Source: Bryobacterales bacterium
Lineage (GTDB): Bacteria > Acidobacteriota > Terriglobia > Bryobacterales > Bryobacteraceae
Length of the DNA: 34,064 nucleotides
Direction: 5' to 3'
Assembly: GCA_026954325.1 (NCBI GenBank)
Contig: JAIXKK010000104.1
Location: forward strand, 1 to 34,064
How positions within the stretch are numbered: position 1 is the first letter of the stretch; each line of letters opens with the position of its first letter. The notes beneath the pieces are model-generated. The model made no database searches. It saw only the letters and a program-made list of their open reading frames with translations, and was not told the origin of the DNA. A program made the position numbers and the translations under genes. Below, piece after piece: positions 23,413-29,267 of this stretch.

Positions 23413-25132
23413 AGTTCATTTGTTGGAGTACTGCCTGAAATCGTGAATTGCCACGAAGCGGTTCGAAAGAGGGTTCCGAGTTAATCAGCGCGGCAACCCA
23501 AACGCGTTCCTTGAAGGCGCGTTCGAGATAATTGAGCGCTTTCTCCCAATCTCGCAACCCGGCGTAGATCATAGCCAGAGAGTACGGTAGAACGTATGAT
23601 TCCTGGGCCGCCCTCTCAATTTCTAGAATCATTTCTTCGGCCATGATCCGTTTTCCCGACCAGGCATAGGCATAACCCAGGGAAAACAGAAGATCCGGAC
23701 TGTTGTTTCCAGCCGATCGGAGTTTGCTAAGGTTTGCGATGCTTTCCTCATGCCTCCCGGTCTGAGCATATGCAAACGCGAGGAAATTTGAACGGATCGG
23801 AGCAGAATGTAACGATTCGGAAAGACTATCTACTGAGCGGCGAAGTTCCTCGATCGCCTGATCGTATCTGCGCGCAAAGTAGAGTGCCATCCCCAGATGA
23901 GCACGCCTCAAGGGTGAGAAAGGGTCCAATTGCAGGGCCATATCCGCCTCGGCGACAGCCTCCTGGGAACGGCCCATGACGGACAGATACCAGGCGAATT
24001 CCTCGTGGGCTTCTGCATGGCTTGGATTTAGCTGAAGAGCCCGGCGAAACTCTCTTTCCGCGGCATGCCAGTCCCAGTCAAGATTCGTAAGAGCAGATCC
24101 CAGCGCGACGTGCGCTTCAACGAGTTCTTCATCCACCTCCAGAGCCTGGATGGCCGCTGCCTTCGCTCTTGGAAGCGCCTCCGCGGGGGGGAAGATGTGG
24201 TTCTCCCCCAGTTTCCTGTAGCAATCGGCGACGCCGGCATAGGCCAGGGCGTACGACGGATCCAACTCAATGGCCCGCTGGAAGCACTGTAATGCCTGCT
24301 TCATCTCCCAGCGCCGGTTGAAATGGTAGCGGCCCTTGAGATATGCCTCCTGCGCATCCGGTGAGATGGACAGCGGCCGGGTGAGCCGCGATTTCTGCCG
24401 GACCGTGAGGGTGACACGGATTTCCTGCGCCACAGCCTGGGCCACTTCCCTCTGCAAATCGAGCACATCCCGCAAGTCGCGTTCGTAGCTGCCTGACCAA
24501 AGATGGCGGTCAGCGCGGGCATCGAGGAGCTGAACCGTGATGCGAACCTTGTCTCCCGCCGGAAAGGCAGACCCCTCGATGACGGCATCCACATTCAACT
24601 CACCGGCGATTTCGGGCAGCGCTCGCCTGGCGCCCTTATATCGCATGACGGATGTACGCGAGATCACTCGCGGCACGCTGATGGAGCCGAGGTGACTGAT
24701 CAACGCTTCCGTCATACCATCGCAAAAGTGTTCCTGATCGGAATTTCCGGATAAGTTCTCCATGGGGAGGACTGCCAGGGACCTGATCCCGTCCGGAATT
24801 TGTTTGAGGGTCGCTTTGAAGCGGTAGCCCCGCCGGGGGATCGTTTCCACGAACTGGGAATCGGCGGGGGAATCCCCAAGTGCCTGACGGATCTTCTTGA
24901 GCGCCGTGTTGATGCTGTGCTCGAACTCGACAACCGTGCCCGCGGGCCACAGGTGAGCCTGCAGTTCTTCCCGGCCCACTACTTCACCCGGCCTTTGGAG
25001 CAGAAAACACAGAAGGCGAAAGGGCTGGTCCTGAAGTTTGACTCTTCGGCCGTCACGGCGAAGTTCTCCCGAGGCAAGGTCCACCTCGAATTCTCCGAAG
25101 CGAACAATGGCTCGCTCTGCCGTGCCTTGCAT
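23357..25132 (-). CDS. OmpR-type winged-helix transcriptional regulator with TolB-like and TPR domains
   Basis: This is 591 residues. Residues ~10-105 are an OmpR/CadC-type winged helix (VRFGEFEVDLASGELRRDGR, then LQDQPFRLLCFLLQRPGEVV, the recognition stretch HSINTALKKIRQALGD and wing VETIPRRGYRF). Residues ~115-250 form a TolB-like/FlgO-like domain (LAVLPMENLSGNSDQEHFC, VDAVIEGSAFPAGDKVRITV). From ~270 to 560 there are TPR units. There is no receiver domain and no membrane helix, so it is a soluble one-component regulator of unknown signal. It probably has a near-leaderless transcript (see promoter). The C-terminus runs ~15 residues past the usual end of this family (QQMNF) into the convergent SnoaL gene. 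It lies divergent from a small secreted protein. Confidence 0.9.
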   Translation of the reverse strand: MQGTAERAIVRFGEFEVDLASGELRRDGRRVKLQDQPFRLLCFLLQRPGEVVGREELQAHLWPAGTVVEFEHSINTALKKIRQALGDSPADSQFVETIPRRGYRFKATLKQIPDGIRSLAVLPMENLSGNSDQEHFCDGMTEALISHLGSISVPRVISRTSVMRYKGARRALPEIAGELNVDAVIEGSAFPAGDKVRITVQLLDARADRHLWSGSYERDLRDVLDLQREVAQAVAQEIRVTLTVRQKSRLTRPLSISPDAQEAYLKGRYHFNRRWEMKQALQCFQRAIELDPSYALAYAGVADCYRKLGENHIFPPAEALPRAKAAAIQALEVDEELVEAHVALGSALTNLDWDWHAAEREFRRALQLNPSHAEAHEEFAWYLSVMGRSQEAVAEADMALQLDPFSPLRRAHLGMALYFARRYDQAIEELRRSVDSLSESLHSAPIRSNFLAFAYAQTGRHEESIANLSKLRSAGNNSPDLLFSLGYAYAWSGKRIMAEEMILEIERAAQESYVLPYSLAMIYAGLRDWEKALNYLERAFKERVWVAALINSEPSFEPLRGNSRFQAVLQQMNFTNCSSPGRKDGQAVAAL

Positions 25133-25143
25133 TACTGGCGATG

Positions 25144-25173
25144 ATTATACACGCGCGTGAGATTGCCTGTTCA
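25144..25173 (-). promoter_or_regulatory. Promoter of the winged-helix regulator
   Basis: On the minus strand the -10 element is a perfect TATAAT (25144-25149). An 18-base spacer separates it from TGAACA at 25168-25173, which matches the -35 consensus TTGACA at four of six positions. The regulator's ATG is 11 bases past the -10, so transcription would begin about 4-5 bases before translation and no ribosome binding site is present. The -35 hexamer lies inside one copy of the CTGTTCAG repeat. Confidence 0.65.
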
Positions 25174-25185
25174 GATGCTGTTCAG
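25167..25185. repeat. Direct repeat CTGTTCAG, 11-bp period (candidate operator)
   Basis: Two exact copies of CTGTTCAG (25167-25174 and 25178-25185) are spaced one helical turn apart. OmpR/PhoB-type winged-helix proteins bind such 10-11-bp direct repeats; the pho box is built on a similar 11-bp period. The repeats overlap the regulator's -35 and lie upstream of the divergent secreted-protein gene, so autoregulation and control of that gene are plausible. Confidence 0.5.
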
Positions 25186-25274
25186 AAAAGATTTACCCGC
25201 CGTGCATCGAAGCAGAGTGACTGGCGGCGCATGATGGGCGAACCTGCCTGACAGCGGGAGGAAGGAAGAAGTCA

Positions 25275-25817
25275 ATGAAACGTTCCTATCATCGCCACGC
25301 ATTTCCGGCGGCAGGCGCCTTGTTCGCGCTGGCCGCCAATCTCGCCTGGGCACAGCCCGGAATCACAATAGTCGAAGCCACTGAAACAATCTGCGCGGTG
25401 ACGCCTGGAAAGACGTGGGTCACCAACGACGGGCAAACGCTGCACATTCGGGGCCAGTTGCACCACAACAAGGTGCAATCGAACGAGCCGCGGATGAATG
25501 GGGACAATGCGGCCATCATTAGCGTAATCCTCAACCTTGTCAACGGCCAGGGCGCCGCCACTGCGAATTTTCAACTCTCGCCAGACGGTATCAACGGCGC
25601 TTGGCAGGGGATGGGAGTCTTCCGGATCGTAAACGGGAAAGCCGTGGGAATTGCCGTGGGGCATGGGACAGGCGATCTGGAAGGCCAGCAGATACGATTG
25701 TACTTGCAGGAGGTGGAAGCGTCAGTGAATCCGCCGCCACCCTGCACCCCTGCTGGCCCGAGCGGAAATGTGCAGACCAGGATCTCCGGTGTGATCTTCA
25801 ATCCCAGGGGAAAGTGA
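25275..25817 (+). CDS. Small secreted protein of unknown function
   Basis: This is 180 residues from the ATG at 25275, with a strong purine-rich site (GGAGGAAGGAAGAAG) upstream. The N-terminus is a signal peptide (basic KRSYHRH, hydrophobic [15 protein letters not shown], cleavage near WAQ). The mature part is beta-rich with no cysteine framework beyond two or three cysteines (TICAVT, PPPPCTP) and no membrane anchor or catalytic motif. It includes [20 protein letters not shown] and [20 protein letters not shown], which look like beta-barrel strands, lipocalin- or allene-oxide-cyclase-like in texture, but I will not assign it. Its position divergent from the winged-helix regulator, sharing the CTGTTCAG repeats, suggests it is that regulator's target. 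Codon use resembles its neighbours. Confidence 0.75.
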   Translation: MKRSYHRHAFPAAGALFALAANLAWAQPGITIVEATETICAVTPGKTWVTNDGQTLHIRGQLHHNKVQSNEPRMNGDNAAIISVILNLVNGQGAATANFQLSPDGINGAWQGMGVFRIVNGKAVGIAVGHGTGDLEGQQIRLYLQEVEASVNPPPPCTPAGPSGNVQTRISGVIFNPRGK

Positions 25818-25854
25818 TCCGCGGAGGTGCGCCGGGATAAGTTTCTTGACGGCA

Positions 25855-25875
25855 GGCAAGTGCCGGGCAAGTGCC
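25855..25875. repeat. 11-bp tandem repeat of GGCAAGTGCC
   Basis: Two copies of GGCAAGTGCC (25855-25864 and 25866-25875) form a near-tandem 11-bp repeat, with outer arms CAGGCA/TGCCTG making the whole unit partly palindromic. It lies in decayed DNA just after the secreted-protein gene and could form a small hairpin. No function is apparent. Confidence 0.4.
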
Positions 25876-25895
25876 TGTCGCCACGAATCAAGAGT

Positions 25896-26085
25896 CTTGG
25901 GAGATGATTCCACCACCTCGCCGTGCACGTCGGTGAGGCGGAAATCGCGGCCGGCGTACTTGTAGGTGAGGCGCTTGTGATCGAACCCCAGCAGGTGGAG
26001 GACGGTGGCGTGCAGGCCGGGGAAGTGGACTTTCTTCTCCACTGAGTAGTAGCGGTAATCGTCGGCAGGCGCCGGAAGCCCCGTG
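25896..26085 (-). pseudogene. C-terminal remnant of a DUF1501 protein
   Basis: On the minus strand the frame reads [20 protein letters not shown], then [20 protein letters not shown] and [12 protein letters not shown]. This is the highly conserved C-terminal block of DUF1501 proteins ([28 protein letters not shown]). Upstream (above ~26085) the homology ends abruptly, with no start or N-terminal two thirds in any frame. Downstream, the usual stop after HGEVV is missing and the frame runs on into the 3' end of the secreted-protein gene. Intact members are ~400-480 residues, Tat-exported and normally paired with DUF1549/DUF1553 cytochrome-type proteins; no such partner is here. It is most likely the leftover of a deletion or rearrangement. 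Confidence 0.75.
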
Positions 26086-26325
26086 CGCGATGACTTGGAA
26101 CTTTCGCGCGCCGATGTATCCGCAAAGTCCCGGGAATGGGGTGGCGATGCCGCGGTTCCTGGCGGATCGCGTCGGACCGAGGCTGTCGAGTCTGGGGCAT
26201 TCGATTCAGGCGTCGGCGGCGCAGCCTCCTTACGGATCGCCGTCGGGGCCGGGGGCGGTGAAGATGATTCTGATTCACCTTGTGATGGGAGTGTTGTATG
26301 GCGGGGCCAGTCCCGGGAAGGATAA
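26086..26325. other. Stretch without a recognised gene
   Basis: About 240 bases lie between the DUF1501 remnant and murB. A plus-strand frame from 26090 to 26344 stays open and ends in a hydrophobic run ([20 protein letters not shown]), but it has no ribosome binding site, overlaps the 3' end of murB and matches no family I know. A minus-strand frame is also open. I regard both as probably non-coding. This stretch is still G-rich on the plus strand; the switch to C-rich comes right after it. Confidence 0.5.
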
Positions 26326-27330
26326 TTATGTTGCTGGCTCGTAGGGGAAAGGCCCTTCTGCCCGCTCGAACCCCAGGTATTGCACCTCTTCCTCCAGTCG
26401 CAGCCCAAACCTCGCCGCCACCCGCTCTTTCAACTCGCTGATCACCGCCACCAGATCGGTCGAACTCCCCTGCCCGTCGTTATAGATAAGATTGGCGTGG
26501 TAAGCCGCAACCTGTATGCCTCCGCGGCGCATCCCCTTCGCCCCCACCTGCTCCAGAAACCATGCCGCGGGAGCCTTCCCCTCCCGCGCCACCGAATCCG
26601 GAACCTGCGCCCGCGCCTGGGCCGGCAACTCTCGCATCAGCAGGTTCTTGAAAATGCTCCCCGCGCATTTCATCGTGGGCGGATACTTCGCGTTTCGCAT
26701 CTCCAGAATCTCCGCCGCCCTCGCGCGCAGCCTCTCTCTGTCCCCACCCGGCAGTTGCAGCACCGCCGACAGGATCACCCACTCTTTCCGCCGCTTGAAA
26801 ATGCTCTCCCGATAGGCAAACTGGCACCCCCCTTCATCCATTTCGCTCACCAGGCGGCCGTCGAAATACCGCACGCGGCGAACGAATTCCGAGATCGAAT
26901 GCCCATAGGCCCCGGCGTTTCCGTAGATCGCGGCGCCCACCCAGCCCGGTATCCCGGTCATGCTGTGCAGCCCTTCCAGTCCCTGTTCCATGCTGAAATT
27001 CACCAGCCGCTGCAGCACCGCGCCCGCCTCCACCCAAAGGGAGTCCTGGTCCATGCCCATCCCGCCCGCCGTGTAGCGCAAAATGATCCCCGGAAAACCA
27101 CGGTCACTCACAATCACGTTCGATCCCTGACCCAGCACCGCGAACTCCACCCCGCTCGCCCGCGCGATTTCCAGCGCCTCTACGAACGCAGCCTCCTCCG
27201 CGCAATCACAAACAATACAGGCCGGGCCGCCGATTCCAAACCTCGTATACTGGCTCAAGGGAACGTGCTGTCTTACGTCTGTCCGCGGTAGCGCGCCTAG
27301 CGCCTCCAGCGCCGCTTGCGTGATGGGCAT
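26326..27330 (-). CDS. murB: UDP-N-acetylenolpyruvoylglucosamine reductase
   Basis: MurB reduces UDP-GlcNAc-enolpyruvate to UDP-MurNAc with NADPH and FAD, the second committed step of cytoplasmic peptidoglycan precursor synthesis. The 334-residue protein has all family marks: [20 protein letters not shown] (FAD contact), [28 protein letters not shown] with the active-site arginine, CAGSIFKN with the catalytic serine, and EEEVQYLG with the C-terminal glutamate. The length sits with full-size MurB proteins. It does not lie in a mur/fts (dcw) cluster. It starts divergently from the DUF2461 gene with only 27 bases between, so promoters must overlap the coding ends. It is the first gene after the strand-composition switch. 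Confidence 0.96.
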   Translation of the reverse strand: MPITQAALEALGALPRTDVRQHVPLSQYTRFGIGGPACIVCDCAEEAAFVEALEIARASGVEFAVLGQGSNVIVSDRGFPGIILRYTAGGMGMDQDSLWVEAGAVLQRLVNFSMEQGLEGLHSMTGIPGWVGAAIYGNAGAYGHSISEFVRRVRYFDGRLVSEMDEGGCQFAYRESIFKRRKEWVILSAVLQLPGGDRERLRARAAEILEMRNAKYPPTMKCAGSIFKNLLMRELPAQARAQVPDSVAREGKAPAAWFLEQVGAKGMRRGGIQVAAYHANLIYNDGQGSSTDLVAVISELKERVAARFGLRLEEEVQYLGFERAEGPFPYEPAT

Positions 27331-27357
27331 TCTTTTTGATTATAGGAGCCATTCACT

Positions 27358-28071
27358 GTGGGAAAGAACTTTCCAGGATTTCCTCGGGAGGGTATCATCT
27401 TCCTGCGCGGATTGAAGAAAAACAATAAACGCGAGTGGTTTCAACCTCGTAAAGAGATCTTCGGCAGCCAAGTGAAAGCTCCCATGGAGCAACTCGTGGA
27501 TGCCATCAACGCCCGCTTCGTCCGTTTCGCCCCGCACTATATCACTGACCCCAAAAAGGCCGTCTACCGGATCTACCGCGATACCCGCTTCAGCAAGGAT
27601 AAGACTCCCTACAAAACCCACATCGCTGCCTCATTTTCCCGCGCCGGCATGGAAAGACATCTCAGCGCGGGCTTTTACTTCAGCGTCGCTCCCGATGAGA
27701 TCGAAGTCGCCGCCGGCGTCTACATGCCCGGACCCGGGGAACTACGCTCCATCCGCAACCACCTCGCCGAACACCACGAAGAGTTCCGCGAAATTCTCCG
27801 CGCGGCAACCCTGCGCAAGTTGATGGGCGGCTTGTGGGCGCAACAACTCTCCCGCGTCCCCAAAGGTTTTTCGCCGGACCACCCCGCTGCCGGCCTCATT
27901 CGATACAAGCACTGGACCCTGTTCGATACGCGCCTCGATCCCGCCCTCGTCATCACTCCCCAACTTCTTCCTGAACTCGTCAAACGGTTTCAGGCCATGG
28001 CGCCCTTTGTCGAGTTTCTCAATCTACCGTTAATCGGAAAACGCGCCAGGGACCCGCTCGGAGACCTCTAA
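27358..28071 (+). CDS. DUF2461 family protein
   Basis: This is 237 residues from a GTG at 27358, with an AGGAG about 10 bases upstream. The DUF2461 (TIGR02453) pattern is complete: FPREGIIFLRGLKKNNKREW near the N-terminus, AVYRIYRDTRFSKDKTPYKT in the middle, GFYFSVAPDEIEVAAGVYMP, and a C-terminal HWTLFDTRLDP. The family is widespread in bacteria and some fungi and has no established biochemical function. No signal peptide or membrane segment is seen. Nothing nearby suggests a partner beyond its divergent start from murB. Confidence 0.92.
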   Translation: MGKNFPGFPREGIIFLRGLKKNNKREWFQPRKEIFGSQVKAPMEQLVDAINARFVRFAPHYITDPKKAVYRIYRDTRFSKDKTPYKTHIAASFSRAGMERHLSAGFYFSVAPDEIEVAAGVYMPGPGELRSIRNHLAEHHEEFREILRAATLRKLMGGLWAQQLSRVPKGFSPDHPAAGLIRYKHWTLFDTRLDPALVITPQLLPELVKRFQAMAPFVEFLNLPLIGKRARDPLGDL

Positions 28072-28098
28072 CCGCCAAAACGCAGCAAAAGAAAACGC

Positions 28099-28126
28099 TT
28101 GCATCAAAACGAAACAGGTGTAGAAT
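28099..28126 (+). promoter_or_regulatory. Promoter in the 302-bp non-coding region
   Basis: TTGCAT (28099-28104) and TAGAAT (28121-28126) are separated by 16 bases inside an A-rich stretch (AAAAGAAAACGC before, CAAAACGAAACAGG within). The -10 matches TATAAT at five of six positions; the -35 matches TTGACA at three. Transcription would begin near 28131-28133, exactly at the palindrome, and would read through the long hairpin toward the isomerase gene. Confidence 0.55.
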
Positions 28127-28132
28127 AGGGAT

Positions 28133-28160
28133 CACTGTTCAGACCGAACAGTGCGCACTG
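28133..28160. promoter_or_regulatory. Palindromic operator-like site over the predicted transcription start
   Basis: CACTGTTC and GAACAGTG (28133-28140, 28146-28153) form a perfect 8-bp inverted repeat around AGACC. The right arm continues into a second perfect palindrome, CAGTGCGCACTG (28149-28160), giving three CACTG-type half sites in 28 bases. The location right after the -10 box is where a repressor dimer would block initiation. In RNA the first repeat would also fold as a 5' hairpin. The left arm contains CTGTTCAG, as in the 25.17-kb repeats. Confidence 0.55.
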
Positions 28161-28166
28161 ATGGAT

Positions 28167-28220
28167 AACGCCTCCTTGCGAGGTTGGTGTGTTGGGGAAA
28201 GGGTATCGCAGGGAGGCGTT
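28167..28220 (+). ncRNA. Long stable hairpin, candidate structured RNA or leader element
   Basis: Arms 28167-28181 and 28206-28220 (AACGCCTCCTTGCGA / TCGCAGGGAGGCGTT) pair over 15 consecutive positions with one G-U wobble. They enclose a 24-base G-rich loop (28182-28205, GGTTGGTGTGTTGGGGAAAG then GGTA). CTCGTTTGTT follows, a poor U tract. It lies 35 bases after a predicted start site and about 150 bases before the isomerase gene. It could be a small RNA, a leader attenuator, an imperfect terminator or a decayed mobile repeat; I recognise no known riboswitch core. A 67-codon frame (28161-28364) crosses it but has no ribosome binding site and unconvincing composition. Confidence 0.4.
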
Positions 28221-28302
28221 CTCGTTTGTTATACATGTAGACGAATCCTGAAACGGTTTCGTTCCACCCTCGCCAAAGATTTCTTCCGGTTGTGCCCCGT
28301 TA

Positions 28303-28321
28303 TGTTCAGAACACTGTTCAG
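28303..28321. repeat. Direct repeat TGTTCAG, 12-bp period
   Basis: TGTTCAG at 28303-28309 and CTGTTCAG at 28314-28321 flank AACA, so GAAC-ACT-GTTC also forms a small inverted repeat. This sits about 52 bases before the isomerase start and repeats the motif found at the upstream palindrome and in the 25.17-kb spacer. Around it (28221-28373) I see no gene and no convincing second promoter. Confidence 0.4.
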
Positions 28322-28373
28322 CCCCTGTGCCCTCGTCATGGTTGTACGCTGTAAAGAGACCTGAGATCTCCCC

Positions 28374-29246
28374 ATGCCGCCGCCTACTCGCAAGATGACC
28401 ATCCATCTCACCCCAGGCGCCATCGGCGTCAAGGCAGACCAGATGGAGACCCTCGAACTCGCCCACTACTACGGCTACGAGGCTGTCGAACCGCAGCCTG
28501 CCTACCTCGCAAGCATCTCGCTCGACCGGATTCGCCGCGTCAAAGATTTCCTCGCCTCCCGCCACCTGGTTTGGGGCTCCGCATCCCTTCCCGTCGATTT
28601 CCGCTTCACGGACGAAAAATTTACCGAAGGCTTGAACGCGCTGCCTGCCCAGGCAAAAGCTCTCGAGCAGGCCGGAGTCACCCGCATGGGAACATGGCTC
28701 AATCCTTCCCACGATTCACTCACCTCCCGCCGGAACTTCGATCTCCACGTCAAACGTCTCCGCGCCATCGCTGGCGTCCTGGCGCAACACAACATCCGCC
28801 TCGGCTTCGAATATGTTGCCCCAAAAACTCTGTGGGCTTCCCGGCGTTATCCGTTCATTCACACCATGGCCGAAACCAGGGAACTCATCGCCGCCATCGG
28901 CGCGAACAATGCCGGCTTCGTCCTCGATAGCTGGCACTGGTACACCGCCCATGAAACCGGCGAAGACATCCTGTCGCTCGTCAACAAGGATGTCGTTTCC
29001 GTCGATCTGAACGATGCGCCCGCCGGCATCCCCGTCGATCAGCAGATCGATTCCGTCCGTGAACTGCCCTGCGCCACCGGCGTCATCGATGCAGCGGCCT
29101 TCCTCAACGCCCTGCAAACCATCGGCTACGACGGCCCCGTCCGTCCCGAACCCTTCAACGAAGCCCTCCGTAAGATGCCCAGCGGCCAGGCCCTATCTGT
29201 CTCCCTTGCCGCCATGCAAAAGGCCTTTTCCCTGCTCAAAACATAG
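28374..29246 (+). CDS. Sugar phosphate isomerase/epimerase (xylose isomerase-like TIM barrel)
   Basis: This is 290 residues from the ATG at 28374; a second ATG at 28395 is possible and neither has a ribosome binding site. The chain follows the AP-endonuclease-2/xylose-isomerase-like barrel: HLTPGAIGVKADQMETLELA, GYEAVEPQ, then metal-site strands GFEYVAP (E146), VLDSWHWYTA (D185, H188), VSVDLNDAP and VRPEPFN (E259). The E/D/H/E set is what IolE-like and tagatose-epimerase-like enzymes use to bind a divalent metal. The exact sugar cannot be read from sequence. Relatives commonly accompany Gfo/Idh oxidoreductases, here 10 kb away. There is no export signal, so it should be cytoplasmic. It sits downstream of the structured 28.1-28.3 kb region that may control it. 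Confidence 0.88.
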   Translation: MPPPTRKMTIHLTPGAIGVKADQMETLELAHYYGYEAVEPQPAYLASISLDRIRRVKDFLASRHLVWGSASLPVDFRFTDEKFTEGLNALPAQAKALEQAGVTRMGTWLNPSHDSLTSRRNFDLHVKRLRAIAGVLAQHNIRLGFEYVAPKTLWASRRYPFIHTMAETRELIAAIGANNAGFVLDSWHWYTAHETGEDILSLVNKDVVSVDLNDAPAGIPVDQQIDSVRELPCATGVIDAAAFLNALQTIGYDGPVRPEPFNEALRKMPSGQALSVSLAAMQKAFSLLKT

Positions 29247-29267
29247 CCCGCGCTACACTCGAACTAG

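Noticed and set aside
26313..26335. A dif-like half site (GGATAATTATGTTG) close to the skew switch
   Set aside because: Only the XerD-side TTATGTT part matches; the XerC arm and the 6-base centre do not, so I do not call a dif site.
26380..27291. A 303-codon plus-strand frame opposite murB
   Set aside because: It is His/Arg/Pro-rich with no domain; murB on the other strand has all family motifs.
28161..28364. A 67-codon plus-strand frame through the hairpin region
   Set aside because: It has no ribosome binding site, begins at the edge of the hairpin stem, and gives a Cys/Arg/Val-rich product without features. The RNA structure explains the sequence better.
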